A DNA stretch of 46,844 nt from Campylobacteraceae bacterium. Its GTDB lineage: Bacteria; Campylobacterota; Campylobacteria; Campylobacterales; Sulfurovaceae. Below, piece by piece: positions 26,899 through 36,294 of this stretch. Position 1 is the stretch's first letter. Every line of letters begins with the position of its first letter. The position numbers and the translations under genes are program-made. The DNA lies in NCBI GenBank assembly GCA_027065385.1, contig JAMOOP010000053.1, positions 1 through 46,844 on the forward strand, read 5' to 3'. The notes under the pieces were generated by a model, which saw nothing but the letters and a program-made list of their open reading frames with translations, did no database searches and was not told the DNA's origin.

Positions 26899-27915
26899 AT
26901 GAAACTAAGAAAACTGCATATAGAAAATTATAAAATGTTTAAAGATTTTGATATTAGTTTTGTAGATAAAGAAGATAAGCCTTTGCCTATTATTGTTTTA
27001 GCTGGGGTTAATGGGAGTGGGAAAACTACGCTTTTGGAGTATTTATTTTACTATAAAGTTAATGAAAGTGAAGATACTCTACGAATTGAAAATAAACATA
27101 ATGCTAGTTATGTAATGAAAAAGCGTAAGTTATATATTCCTGAAATGAGAAAGGAGTATAAAAAAAGTATTAAATATATAACAGTTAATTTTAATAAAAT
27201 TGAAAATATAAAAGAAATAATTAGACAAAAGTATATTGATAGAGCATTTGAAATAGATAAACCATCAAAAGCATTAAAAGAACTGCAAGATTATATAAAA
27301 GATATATTTAATGGCTTAGACTTAACATTTAATCTTTCTACTATTAATTATAATAAAAAAGAGGTACTTTTTAAAGATAATAATGGAGTTGAATTTGATA
27401 TAGATGAGTTATCTACAGGAGAAAAAACATTACTTTCAAAAGTTTTATATCTTTTCTTTAAAGGCTATAAAGATAACATTATTTTAATAGATGAACCAGA
27501 GCTTTCACTTCACCCATCTTGGCAAAATAAGGTTTTAAAAATATATGAAAATTTTGCAATTAAAAATAATTGTCAAATTATTATAGCTACTCATTCGCCT
27601 CATATTATTGGGAGTGCTAAAAATGAGTATATAAGAATTCTAAGAAAGAAAGAGGATGGTACTATAGAGGCTATTGATAACTTAAAAGCTCATGGAAGAG
27701 ATATAAACTCAATTCTATTTGATGTAATGGGAGAGGTTGCTTATAGACCTAGAGAGTTTGATGATAAGATAGATAGATTGCATATTGCTATTGATGATAG
27801 GAATTTAGAGGAAGCAAAAAAGAGACTAAAAGAACTTAAAAAAGATTATGGTGAAGAGGATGAGGTTATTATGGAGGCTCAAATGCTAATAGATATGTTT
27901 AGTCGTGATGAGTAG
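26899..27915 (+). CDS. AAA ATPase of a Septu-like pair (PtuA-like)
   Basis: 338 residues, SMC/ABC-like ATPase. Walker A 'GVNGSGKTT' (36-44), signature 'DELSTGEKTLLSKVL', Walker B 'IILIDEPELSLHPSWQ', H-loop 'IIATHSPHII'. The C-terminal 'LEEAKKRLKELKKDYGEEDEVIMEAQ' helical tail is common in ATPases that pair with a TIGR02646-type HNH nuclease. In Septu and retron Ec78 such pairs (PtuA/PtuB) defend against phage. A truncated HNH partner follows 5 bases downstream. The ATPase itself looks intact. It is inserted between rpsU and nnr. Confidence 0.82.
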   Translation: MKLRKLHIENYKMFKDFDISFVDKEDKPLPIIVLAGVNGSGKTTLLEYLFYYKVNESEDTLRIENKHNASYVMKKRKLYIPEMRKEYKKSIKYITVNFNKIENIKEIIRQKYIDRAFEIDKPSKALKELQDYIKDIFNGLDLTFNLSTINYNKKEVLFKDNNGVEFDIDELSTGEKTLLSKVLYLFFKGYKDNIILIDEPELSLHPSWQNKVLKIYENFAIKNNCQIIIATHSPHIIGSAKNEYIRILRKKEDGTIEAIDNLKAHGRDINSILFDVMGEVAYRPREFDDKIDRLHIAIDDRNLEEAKKRLKELKKDYGEEDEVIMEAQMLIDMFSRDE

Positions 27916-27920
27916 TATCT

Positions 27921-28262
27921 ATGAAGTATATTCAAAAGAGAAAAACGGGTATAGGTTATAGTAAACTTTTGAAAATTCATAAAGCCAAAGGTTGTTATGA
28001 TGATACAAAAAATGATAATAGTAAAGTACCAAAAGTTACTACACGAACAGATATTTTAAAAGATTTACTTGATGAACAAGGTTATATTTGTGCTTATTGT
28101 ATGAGAAGCATATCAATAGAAAATGCAACTATTGAGCATATTATAGGTCAAAATTATATTGATAATAGTGGTGATAAAATAGGAAAACAAGAAGATACTA
28201 ATTATGATAATATGTTAGCTGTTTGTCAAGTTGCTATTTTTGAATTAAGGAAATATATATAA
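27921..28262 (+). pseudogene. PtuB-like HNH nuclease, truncated
   Basis: 113 residues remain. The start 'MKYIQKRKTGIGYSKLLKIH', the zinc knuckle 'GYICAYCMRSIS', the first catalytic piece 'TIEHIIGQN' and 'DNMLAVC' match the retron/Septu HNH family, where LAVC is normally followed by N/D-G and, further on, by an H-C-D/N zinc and catalytic segment. Here the match stops at LAVC and 12 unrelated residues ('QVAIFELRKYI') lead to a stop that overlaps the nnr start. No other frame restores the family sequence, so about half the protein including the second zinc half is missing. Nuclease activity is unlikely. Confidence 0.75.
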
Positions 28263-29677
28263 TGCACCCCCTATATAAATCATGTTACCCCCTAGACCAT
28301 AGATGTTATAATGAGTATAACCTAACCGAAGATATATTAATGGAACACGCCTCAATGGGTATGGCTAACTATATTAAAGATAATTTTCCAAAAAATAGTT
28401 CACTTTTAATAGTTGCAGGAGTTGGAAATAATGGAGCTGATGGTATAGTTTTGGCTAGACTGCTTCAAGACTACTGTAAAGTAAAACTTTTTATCCCTTT
28501 TGGGGTTAAATCTGCTATGGCAAAGCTTCAGTTAGAGAGAGTTAAGTTATTGAATATTGATATAGTTGATGAGGTAGAAGATGCTGATATTGTAGTTGAT
28601 GCTATATTTGGAGCTGGACTTAGTCGTGAATTAGATAGCAAAACTAGAGAGATTATAACTAAACTTCAAACTCTAAATGGGTTTAAAATAGCTTGTGATA
28701 TGCCAACAGGTATTGATATTGATGGTAATCCTCTTCCAATGGCTTTTATAGCCGATATTACTATTACGATGGGAGCTTTGAAAGAGGCACTATATAGCGA
28801 TATGGCTAAAGATTTTGTGGGAGATATTATTTGTGTTGATTTAGGTGTGAGTTATGAAAAATATACTTTTGGGTTTGAGACAGATATATATCTTTTAGAG
28901 GAGTCTGATATAAAACTTCCAAGCCGTAATTTTTCTAAAATGACACATAAAGGCTCTTTTGGACATCTAGCTGTAGTTGCAGGAGAGAAAAAGGGAGCAG
29001 GAATAATGTCGGCACTATCTGCTTTAAAGTTTGGTGCAGGGCTTGTAACTGTTATTGGAGAGATTTATAACTTACCAATATCTTTAATGCAAAGTAGAAA
29101 TTTACCCTATAATACAACAGCTATAGCTTTAGGTATGGGATTTGGAGATGATTTTGAAGTTGATATAGTTGATACTGTTTTAAATAGTAATTTACCAACT
29201 GTTTTAGATGCTGATATTTTAAAATCTCAAAGAGTAGCTGAATTTTTAGAGCAAAAAGATAGAGAGATAGTTATAACCCCTCACCCTAAAGAGTTTGTGG
29301 AGCTATGGAACATGGTTATTGATGAGCCTATTGATATATCTCTGCTTCAAGCTAATAGATTTGAAAAGGTAAGAGAGTTTAGTTTAGTCTTTCCACATAT
29401 TACACTTATATTAAAAGGTGCCAATATGATTATAGCTCAAGATAGTAAGCTTTTTATAAATCCAAATGGCACTAATAGATTAAGTAAGGGTGGAAGTGGA
29501 GATGTTTTAAGTGGACTTATTGGCTCACTTCTAGCACAAGGTTGGAATTCTTTAAACTCAGCCATTCACGCCTCTTTAGCCCTTACAGCAAGTGCAAAAG
29601 CCTATAAGGGAAATAGTTACTCTATGTTACCTATAGATTTAATAGAAAATCTATCATATATAAAAGAGAAAAATTAG
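28262..29677 (+). CDS. nnr: bifunctional NAD(P)H-hydrate repair enzyme
   Basis: 471 residues. N-terminal epimerase domain (YjeF_N; 'LLIVAGVGNNGADGIVLARLL') interconverts R- and S-NAD(P)HX. The C-terminal ribokinase-like dehydratase domain ('HKGSFGHLAVVAGEKKGAG', 'NGTNRLSKGGSGDVLSGLIGSLLAQG') restores NAD(P)H using ADP or ATP. Its ribosome-binding site (AAGGAAA) lies inside the tail of the truncated HNH gene, which marks that end as the recombination boundary. hisD follows after 34 bases. Confidence 0.93.
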   Translation: MHPLYKSCYPLDHRCYNEYNLTEDILMEHASMGMANYIKDNFPKNSSLLIVAGVGNNGADGIVLARLLQDYCKVKLFIPFGVKSAMAKLQLERVKLLNIDIVDEVEDADIVVDAIFGAGLSRELDSKTREIITKLQTLNGFKIACDMPTGIDIDGNPLPMAFIADITITMGALKEALYSDMAKDFVGDIICVDLGVSYEKYTFGFETDIYLLEESDIKLPSRNFSKMTHKGSFGHLAVVAGEKKGAGIMSALSALKFGAGLVTVIGEIYNLPISLMQSRNLPYNTTAIALGMGFGDDFEVDIVDTVLNSNLPTVLDADILKSQRVAEFLEQKDREIVITPHPKEFVELWNMVIDEPIDISLLQANRFEKVREFSLVFPHITLILKGANMIIAQDSKLFINPNGTNRLSKGGSGDVLSGLIGSLLAQGWNSLNSAIHASLALTASAKAYKGNSYSMLPIDLIENLSYIKEKN

Positions 29678-29711
29678 ATAAAATTAGACTAAATATATTA
29701 AAAGGAATATA

Positions 29712-31001
29712 GTGAAAATATTTAATGAAAAAGATACCAATTTTCAAGATGAGTTTAATGAACTCTTAAATCGTGGAAAAATGGATATAGATGGAGTAAG
29801 TTCCATAGTTAAAAATCTATTAGATGAGATAAAAGCAGAGGGAAATAGTGCTGTAAAGTCTCATATTGCTAAATTTGATAGTTGGAAACCGATAGAAGAT
29901 AAAGAGTTAGAGGTTTCATTAGAGTCTATGGAGAGTGCTTATAATAGCTTAGATAAAAAGGTAAAAGATGCTCTTCACCTAGCCTATAGTAGAATAGAGA
30001 GTTACCACCAAAAACTTATGCCTAAATCTTGGTTAGATTTTGAAAAAAATGGAAATATATTAGGTCAAAAAGTAACCCCTGTAGATAGAGCAGGACTGTA
30101 TATTCCAGGTGGAAAGGCTGTATATCCAAGTTCTTTACTTATGAATGCCATTCCTGCAATAGTAGCAGGTGTTGAAGAGATAATTGTTTGTACTCCTGCT
30201 GTTGAAAATGAGTTAAATAAACTTTTACTTTCAGCTTGTTATTTATGTGGAGTTAAAAAGGTTTATAAAGTGGGTGGAGCTAGTGCTATTGGAGCTATGG
30301 CTTATGGAACAGAGACAATACCAAAGGTAGATGTTATAACAGGACCGGGTAATATATTTGTAGCTACTGCTAAAAAGTTAGTCTATGGTGAAGTAAATAT
30401 TGATATGATAGCAGGACCTAGCGAGATTGGAATATTGGCTGATAGTAGTGCTAGAGAGGATTTTTTAGCTATTGATTTACTTTCACAAGCAGAACATGAC
30501 CAGATGGCAAGTTCTATCTTAATTACAACTGATAGTAGTTTAGCTTTAAAGGTATCTTCTAAGGTTGAGGAGTACTTAAAAACTCTATCAAGAGAAGATA
30601 TAGCAAGAAAATCTATAGAAGATAGAGGTGCTATTATAGTAGCATCTTCTATGAGTAGTGCAGTAGAACTTATGAACCAAATAGCACCTGAACATTTAGA
30701 GATAGTAACAACCAATCCAATGGAGCTACTACCAAAAATAAAACATGCAGGAGCTATCTTTTTAGGAGAATATACACCAGAACCAATAGGTGATTATGTA
30801 GCAGGACCAAACCATACCTTACCAACAGGAGGAACTGCTAAATTCTATTCACCTCTTAGTGTAGATAATTTTTTAAAGAAATCTTCTATTATCTCTATGA
30901 GTAAAAAAGGTATAAATGAGATTGGAGAGGAGTGTGCAATAATTGCTAATATTGAGGGACTAACTGCACATGAGAAGTCAGTTAGAGTACGATTAGATTA
31001 A
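29712..31001 (+). CDS. hisD: histidinol dehydrogenase
   Basis: 429 residues. Catalyses the last two steps of histidine synthesis, histidinol to histidine, with NAD+ and zinc. Visible: 'DRAGLYIPGGKAVYPSSLLMN', 'KVDVITGPGNIFVATAKKLVYG', 'AGPSEIGILAD', the zinc/catalytic 'SQAEHDQMA' and 'APEHLEI', and 'PEPIGDYVAGPNHTLPTGGTA'. GTG start at 29712 behind AAAGGAA. A strong terminator follows. Confidence 0.96.
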   Translation: MKIFNEKDTNFQDEFNELLNRGKMDIDGVSSIVKNLLDEIKAEGNSAVKSHIAKFDSWKPIEDKELEVSLESMESAYNSLDKKVKDALHLAYSRIESYHQKLMPKSWLDFEKNGNILGQKVTPVDRAGLYIPGGKAVYPSSLLMNAIPAIVAGVEEIIVCTPAVENELNKLLLSACYLCGVKKVYKVGGASAIGAMAYGTETIPKVDVITGPGNIFVATAKKLVYGEVNIDMIAGPSEIGILADSSAREDFLAIDLLSQAEHDQMASSILITTDSSLALKVSSKVEEYLKTLSREDIARKSIEDRGAIIVASSMSSAVELMNQIAPEHLEIVTTNPMELLPKIKHAGAIFLGEYTPEPIGDYVAGPNHTLPTGGTAKFYSPLSVDNFLKKSSIISMSKKGINEIGEECAIIANIEGLTAHEKSVRVRLD

Positions 31002-31004
31002 ACT

Positions 31005-31028
31005 TAAGGGGCAATTAATTGCCCTTTT
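31005..31028. terminator. bidirectional terminator between hisD and response regulator
   Basis: The palindrome GGGCAATT/AATTGCCC, extended by AAG/CTT, is followed by TTTT on the plus strand. It lies between converging genes. Confidence 0.75.
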
Positions 31029-31035
31029 AAAAAGA

Positions 31036-31581
31036 TTAAAGATTATAGAAGTGTTTTAATGCCCTAATAATCATAGCATTTTTAGAGATACTTTCGCTTT
31101 TTGCATCTGTATCAACTTGTTCATATAAATCAAGAGGAAGTGTAATTGAGAAGATTTTTGTTCTATTTTTCTTCTGTTTCTTAATGTCTGATACTATATC
31201 TTTTAAAACATCAATCATCTTATCTGTATTGATTGGTTTTCTAATAAAGTTATTAACACCAATTTTTACAGCTTCTGAAATATTACCCATATCATCACTT
31301 GCTGAAACAATAACAATCATCTGTTTAGGGTTAATATCTCTAATCTCTTTTGCAATTTCTAAACCACTTTTACCTGGTAAAATAATATCCACAAAGATAA
31401 TATCTGGCTGATACTTTTCGTATAACTCTAAAGCTGTCTCTCCATCTAGTGCTGAATGCACCTCTGCAAAGAAGTTTTTAAGTGTTGTACACATCAACTC
31501 ATTTGTCTCTGGGTCGTCCTCTAATACCATAGTTTTTAATTTTTTAGTCTCTTCAACTATTTTCATTAAGTCATTATTCAT
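31036..31581 (-). CDS. response regulator: receiver fused to ribbon-helix-helix domain
   Basis: 181 residues. Residues 17-135 are a receiver domain: acidic 'EDD' at 21-23, phospho-acceptor Asp65 in 'IIFVDIILPG', 'VIVSASDD' and Lys in 'FIRKPIN'. A short basic linker ('KKQKKNRTK') leads to residues 143-181, 'FSITLPLDLYEQVD...SISKNAMIIRALKHF', which fits a CopG/Arc-type ribbon-helix-helix DNA-binding motif. This output domain is rare in response regulators. No histidine kinase is adjacent, so the partner is unknown. A second Met six codons in is an alternative start. Confidence 0.85.
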   Translation of the reverse strand: MNNDLMKIVEETKKLKTMVLEDDPETNELMCTTLKNFFAEVHSALDGETALELYEKYQPDIIFVDIILPGKSGLEIAKEIRDINPKQMIVIVSASDDMGNISEAVKIGVNNFIRKPINTDKMIDVLKDIVSDIKKQKKNRTKIFSITLPLDLYEQVDTDAKSESISKNAMIIRALKHFYNL

Positions 31582-31725
31582 AATTGCCTATTCCCTTTAT
31601 ATTTTTAATAGATTGTAACATGTTAACTATTAAGGTAAATTAAAAGCTAATAAAAAAAGTTAGAGTTTATTCAAATAGAGTGTTTTTTTATATATAAAAT
31701 CTAATATTATTATTTTATATTCATA

Positions 31726-32559
31726 TTATTTTATGTTTTTATTCTCTTTTGATAATAATTTTTCTCTTAATCTAATCTCTTTTTCAAAGCCCCAAATTTT
31801 TCTATGCTCTTTAATTTTACTCTTTTCAATAGTCTCTATAAGCATAGACTCTCTATCTTCTAACATCATATAGACATCACCAGTAGGTTCTACCAACATA
31901 CTATCTCCATAAAATTTCCATTTTATACCATCTTCGCTATACTCTCCTAATCTATTTGTTCTTAAGATATAGCAACCGTGAAGAAAGGCTTTTGTTTTGA
32001 TAATCTCTCTCCATCTATTATGAGAGCCAAAGGTTGAAGCTGTAGGGAGTAGAACTAGGTCAATCTTTTTATCTGTTACATTTTTCCAGAATGTATCAAA
32101 GTGCATCTCAAATCCACCTAGCACCATAATCTTAAACCCATTTAGTTTAAATACCATTGGAGTCTCAAAAGCTTTTATTTTATTGGCAAAAAACTCTTTC
32201 TCATTCCAGTGTGAATATGGCATAAGTACTTGCTGTTCATAGTAGTTTATAGATTTAGGGGTTACCTTTACAATCTTTTTAAAATATCTATCATCTGCTA
32301 TCACTATAATTGGAGCAACAAAAAGCATATCATATTTAATAGCACTCTCTTTTAAAAACTCAATATGTTTTTGAGTCTGCTCTTTTACCATCTTTTTTGG
32401 CATTTTACTAAGCTCTTTAAAGAAATGGTTTAAAACATACTCTCCAAATAGAATAAGCTTTACCCCTCTTGTGTGAGCATTTCTTAAATAGAAATCAATT
32501 TTAGTAGCCTGCATACCAAGAGTTGGAAGTTGAATTGAAGCTATAGTTAATTTATCCAT
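31726..32559 (-). CDS. nitrilase-superfamily protein lacking the catalytic Cys
   Basis: 277 residues with the carbon-nitrogen hydrolase fold. Glu40 of the first motif is kept ('LILFGEYVLNHF'). The nucleophile motif, normally (C)(Y/W)(D/E)xxF, reads 'LGGFEMHFDTFW' with Gly where Cys is expected, and the usual Lys motif reads 'YEQQVLMPYSHWNEKEFF' with Gln. 'DLVLLPTASTFGSHNRWREI' is otherwise standard. So amidase activity as in NadE's glutaminase half is unlikely; binding or scaffold use is possible. It overlaps the end of metX by 8 bases and is probably co-translated with it. Confidence 0.8.
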   Translation of the reverse strand: MDKLTIASIQLPTLGMQATKIDFYLRNAHTRGVKLILFGEYVLNHFFKELSKMPKKMVKEQTQKHIEFLKESAIKYDMLFVAPIIVIADDRYFKKIVKVTPKSINYYEQQVLMPYSHWNEKEFFANKIKAFETPMVFKLNGFKIMVLGGFEMHFDTFWKNVTDKKIDLVLLPTASTFGSHNRWREIIKTKAFLHGCYILRTNRLGEYSEDGIKWKFYGDSMLVEPTGDVYMMLEDRESMLIETIEKSKIKEHRKIWGFEKEIRLREKLLSKENKNIK

Positions 32560-33649
32560 CTAAGACCTCTTTTATTATATGGTCAAACTTATCTATCTCA
32601 ACTAAAAAGGCATCATGTCCATAGTTACTATCTATCTCATGGTAGTTTACACTCTGTTCATTTCGTCTCATCATATTATAGATATGCTCCATCTCTCTTG
32701 GAAAAAAGAGATAATCACTACTAAAAGATATAAGAGTTGTCTCTGCTTTAATTCTTAAAATTGCGTCATATAAAGAGTCATATCCACGACTTAGGTTAAA
32801 TGTATTGATAGCCTTTACTATATATAGATAGCTCATTGGGTCAAAAAGCTTTGAGAAGTTATTAGTATTATACTCCATATATCGCTCAACTTCATATCTA
32901 CCAAATAGTTCAAATAGTCCATCATTATTTACATAGTTTCTACCAAATTTACTATTCATTGAATCAGGCGATAGATAAGAGATATGTCCTGCAATTCTAC
33001 CAATAGCCAAACCGTCTAAACCTTTCTCTTTAAAAGCACCCTTTTCATACTCTCCATTTTTAAATCTTGGGTCTCTTCGTATTGCCTCAATAGCCACCTT
33101 ATTAAACCCTATTGTCCAAGGTTGTGTAGCATAGGTCGAGGCTAAAGAGATAACTTTATCGGCAAAATTTGGATAATCAACTGCAAATTGCAGTGTCTGC
33201 ATACCACCCATAGAGCCACCAACTATAGCCTTTAGATGATAAATTCCCAAATTACTTAAAAGCTGTTTTTGAGCCTTTATCATATCTTTAATAGTGAGTA
33301 CAGGAAATTTAAGTCTATATGGTTTATCACTTGGGTAGTTATCGCTCATAGGTCCAGTACTTCCAAAACATGAGCCTATTACATTTGTAGATATTACAAA
33401 ATATTTGGTTGTATCTATTGCTTTACCATCTCCAATAAGCTTATCCCACCAACCAGCCTTTCTATCACCTTCATAAGTTCCACTTGCATGGTGAGAGCCA
33501 CTTAGTGCATGACAGACCAATATAACATTAGAGGCATCACTATTTAACTCTCCATAGGTCTCATAAGCTATCTGATACGGTTCTAAAATTCGTCCACTCT
33601 CAAGATAGAGAGGTGTAGTAAATCTTTCTATTTTAGTTTCTATTTTCAT
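32552..33649 (-). CDS. metX: homoserine O-acetyltransferase
   Basis: 365 residues, alpha/beta hydrolase fold. Acylates homoserine from acetyl-CoA (some members use succinyl-CoA) for methionine synthesis by direct sulfhydrylation. Nucleophile Ser146 in 'VGGSMGGMQTLQFA', Asp in 'FSSDYLFFP' and His in 'NYGHDAFL' complete the triad; 'CHALSGSHHASG' forms the oxyanion region and 'NVIGSCFGSTGP' is typical. Length is normal. Confidence 0.94.
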   Translation of the reverse strand: MKIETKIERFTTPLYLESGRILEPYQIAYETYGELNSDASNVILVCHALSGSHHASGTYEGDRKAGWWDKLIGDGKAIDTTKYFVISTNVIGSCFGSTGPMSDNYPSDKPYRLKFPVLTIKDMIKAQKQLLSNLGIYHLKAIVGGSMGGMQTLQFAVDYPNFADKVISLASTYATQPWTIGFNKVAIEAIRRDPRFKNGEYEKGAFKEKGLDGLAIGRIAGHISYLSPDSMNSKFGRNYVNNDGLFELFGRYEVERYMEYNTNNFSKLFDPMSYLYIVKAINTFNLSRGYDSLYDAILRIKAETTLISFSSDYLFFPREMEHIYNMMRRNEQSVNYHEIDSNYGHDAFLVEIDKFDHIIKEVLDG

Positions 33650-33769
33650 TAGTGAATTTTATCTAAAAAAGTTAAATAATGAATAATAAAGTAATCTATA
33701 AAAAAGGTAACCTATATCTAATAACAATAAAAATATATTTAATTATAGCTTTTATTATAACAATAATGT

Positions 33770-33775
33770 TAAAAT
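33770..33775 (+). promoter_or_regulatory. possible -10 box for the DsbC-like gene
   Basis: TAAAAT lies about 40 bases upstream of the ATG at 33815, in an AT-rich divergent region. Confidence 0.35.
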
Positions 33776-33814
33776 AACTCTACTAAACATTTTTAAATAA
33801 GGAAGACCAAGACG

Positions 33815-34675
33815 ATGAAAATTAGAACATTAATATTTCTTCTTATCTTAACAGTCATACAAGCTAATGCAATGAGTGACAATGATGTAAAAGGTTATAT
33901 GAAGAGGTATGTAGAAAAAAAAATGAATGCACAAGTTGCTCACATAGATATAATCTCAACTTATCCAATAGAAGATGCAAAAGGTTGGAGTGTTTATTTC
34001 TTATCTATGAGAGTAAAAGTTAAGTTAGGTGATAGTGTCCAAGAGGCTATTGTTCCTCAAACAGTTTTTGTAAAAGGTGATAGAATAACTCTAAAACTTA
34101 TGAGAAAAGGTAAAAGAAGAAAAGATGGAACAATGGGTAAACCTAAAAGTTATGCAAAACTCTTAAAACCAAAAGTGCCAATTGATGCTTATGATGATGC
34201 TCACTTTATACTTGGAAGTAAAAATGCACCTCATAAAATTCTATTTTTTTCTGACCCACAATGTCCATTTTGTAAAATAAAAGTAGTTGAAATTGTTGAT
34301 ATTGTAAAGAAAAATCCAAAACTATATGGATTATATTATTATCATCTTCCATTAGCAAAAATACACCCACCATCAGAAACTATAGCTAGAGCTATGATTG
34401 TTTTTCAAAAAAAGGGTGATATTAGTAATATGTTAAAGCTTTATCGTATTTTTATTGACCCAGCAGAGACAGATGTAGATAAAATTTTAAAAGCAATTAA
34501 GATTAAAACAGGTGTTCAGTTAACTAAAGAACAGTTAAACGCTCCATATATAACAGAGGCACTTCGTGTTGATATGGCTATGAAAAGAAGGTTACAAATT
34601 ACAGGAACACCTACTATATTTATTGATGGTAAGTGGGATAGACTTCGAAAAGAGTTTAAAAAATATGCTAAATAG
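33815..34675 (+). CDS. DsbC/DsbG-like periplasmic thiol-disulfide protein
   Basis: 286 residues. Signal peptide 'MKIRTLIFLLILTVIQANA'. An N-terminal region (20-120) with a conserved-looking alpha/beta pattern precedes a thioredoxin domain with 'ILFFSDPQCPFC' (redox Cys150/Cys153) and the cis-Pro loop 'ITGTPTIFIDG'. The CPFC dipeptide and long helical insert fit the DsbA/DsbC/DsbG superfamily. It likely reduces, isomerises or oxidises exported proteins; direction cannot be read from sequence. Single gene between divergent metX and convergent slt. Confidence 0.85.
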   Translation: MKIRTLIFLLILTVIQANAMSDNDVKGYMKRYVEKKMNAQVAHIDIISTYPIEDAKGWSVYFLSMRVKVKLGDSVQEAIVPQTVFVKGDRITLKLMRKGKRRKDGTMGKPKSYAKLLKPKVPIDAYDDAHFILGSKNAPHKILFFSDPQCPFCKIKVVEIVDIVKKNPKLYGLYYYHLPLAKIHPPSETIARAMIVFQKKGDISNMLKLYRIFIDPAETDVDKILKAIKIKTGVQLTKEQLNAPYITEALRVDMAMKRRLQITGTPTIFIDGKWDRLRKEFKKYAK

Positions 34676-34679
34676 ATAG

Positions 34680-36293
34680 TTATCTAAAACTATCAGTATC
34701 TAAAGGTTTATCTAGCTCCTCTAAAAGAGTAGAAATTTTTGTTTCTACTCCTAATTTATTTAGATATATAATATAATTAGCTAAAACTTTTTTTCCATAC
34801 TCTTTTGACTCTTCATAATCTATAAGTTCCATACTTAAATATGGCTCATATTTTCCACTTCTAAATAGATATTTTTGTTTTATTGTTCTTTTTGTAAAAC
34901 CAATTCCACCATTATAAGCATAAGCTACAAATAGAGGGTGATATAAAAATCTATTTAAATAATCTAAATGAGTATTAGCATACTCTATTGCAATATAAGG
35001 GTTAAATATATCATTTAAATCTATATTCTCTTTTCTTTTCTTTGCCAAGTGTTTAATAAGAAATGGCATAATCTGCATCATTCCTAAAGCATAAGATGGT
35101 GAGATGGAAGCTGGTACAAATCTACTCTCTTGTCTTCCTATTGCATATAGAAGTGCTACTCTTTTTTTATCTTTTCCTATCATTGCATCACGATATGGCA
35201 TGGGAAAATACTGCTCTGTATAGTTTGAAGCTTTCTCTTTTAAATAGGAGTATATTCCTTCTGTATAGTAACTTCTATAGTTATCAGCTAATACCTCCAT
35301 AATCTCTGGGTATTTTTTTATTTTTAGCTTTATTTTTTCCCAATCTATTGGATTATAAGGGTCTATATACTCTATTAGGTGAACGCCTAAGTTTGGAGTA
35401 ATAGTTTGAGGGTAAGGCTTTTTTAAAATATCTCTAGCTTTTAGAGTGTAGATATTAATTTGACTACTCTCTATTAGATTATTTAGGTATTTTTTGTTTT
35501 TAGTTAAAAGATATAGCCAAAAGTCGCATTGGTCATATTTAGACTGTTTTCTTATTTTGGTTCTTGCTATTTTAATATACTCTATAGCTTTATCTATTTT
35601 ATTAAACTCAATAGCATTTATAGCCAATAGAAAGGTTGTTTTAAATGGTAGAGTTTTTGTAGGAATATTAATTAAAGAGGCTTTTAATTTATCTAAAGCG
35701 TGAGTTGTTACAATTTTAAATATAGTTCTATTAAACTGCTTAACTTTTACCAACTCTTTTAATTGCTCGTGTGAAAATGGGTGATTAAAATATTTCTTTC
35801 TATATTTAGTCTGACAATGATTAAAGATATAACATTGTGTTTTAGCAGATACTGTTTTTAAAGTCTCAAATGGATTATCACTCGCCATTACTTTTAAAAC
35901 ATCAGAGTATTTTCCTTGGCTTTTTATTTTAGCATATAGCTTTTTTAAAGATTTTTTACTCTTTTTAATTGCTACTTCAGGATAGATAATAAAGTTATTT
36001 GGCTCTTTTTTAGAAGTTGCTTTTTTATTTGGAACAAAGCCAACTCTCTTTCTAATAGCTTTTTTTAACTTATAGCTTTTTCGTTTTATTAAACCATAGG
36101 CAGTTAGAGCTTCATTTTTAGTAATATTTCCCTCATTTAAAAAACGCCAAATATAATAATCTTTAGATATGCTTTTTGGCATCTGTTCTATCTTTTCTAA
36201 AGAGAAGACAGATGCGTTTAATAAAGAGGTATTAAAGAGGATAAAAGCGATAGATGCTTTTATAAAAAAAGAGTAGGTATCCCCTATACCCAT
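34680..36293 (-). CDS. slt: soluble lytic murein transglycosylase
   Basis: 537 residues. N-terminal hydrophobic export segment, a long alpha-helical superhelical region, and a C-terminal SLT domain: catalytic Glu in 'AIGRQESRFVP', 'SYALGMMQIMP', 'NIDLNDIFNPYIAIEYAN', and 'VAYAYNGG'. Cleaves peptidoglycan glycan strands to form 1,6-anhydromuropeptides. It follows yggT by one base; gltX-yggT-slt is one overlapping transcript, an order seen in Campylobacterota. Confidence 0.93.
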   Translation of the reverse strand: MGIGDTYSFFIKASIAFILFNTSLLNASVFSLEKIEQMPKSISKDYYIWRFLNEGNITKNEALTAYGLIKRKSYKLKKAIRKRVGFVPNKKATSKKEPNNFIIYPEVAIKKSKKSLKKLYAKIKSQGKYSDVLKVMASDNPFETLKTVSAKTQCYIFNHCQTKYRKKYFNHPFSHEQLKELVKVKQFNRTIFKIVTTHALDKLKASLINIPTKTLPFKTTFLLAINAIEFNKIDKAIEYIKIARTKIRKQSKYDQCDFWLYLLTKNKKYLNNLIESSQINIYTLKARDILKKPYPQTITPNLGVHLIEYIDPYNPIDWEKIKLKIKKYPEIMEVLADNYRSYYTEGIYSYLKEKASNYTEQYFPMPYRDAMIGKDKKRVALLYAIGRQESRFVPASISPSYALGMMQIMPFLIKHLAKKRKENIDLNDIFNPYIAIEYANTHLDYLNRFLYHPLFVAYAYNGGIGFTKRTIKQKYLFRSGKYEPYLSMELIDYEESKEYGKKVLANYIIYLNKLGVETKISTLLEELDKPLDTDSFR

Positions 36294-36294
36294 T

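Noticed and set aside
26899-28262. Retron (reverse transcriptase plus msr-msd) around the Septu-like pair
   Set aside because: No reverse transcriptase gene and no room for one between rpsU and nnr; only the ATPase/HNH part is present.
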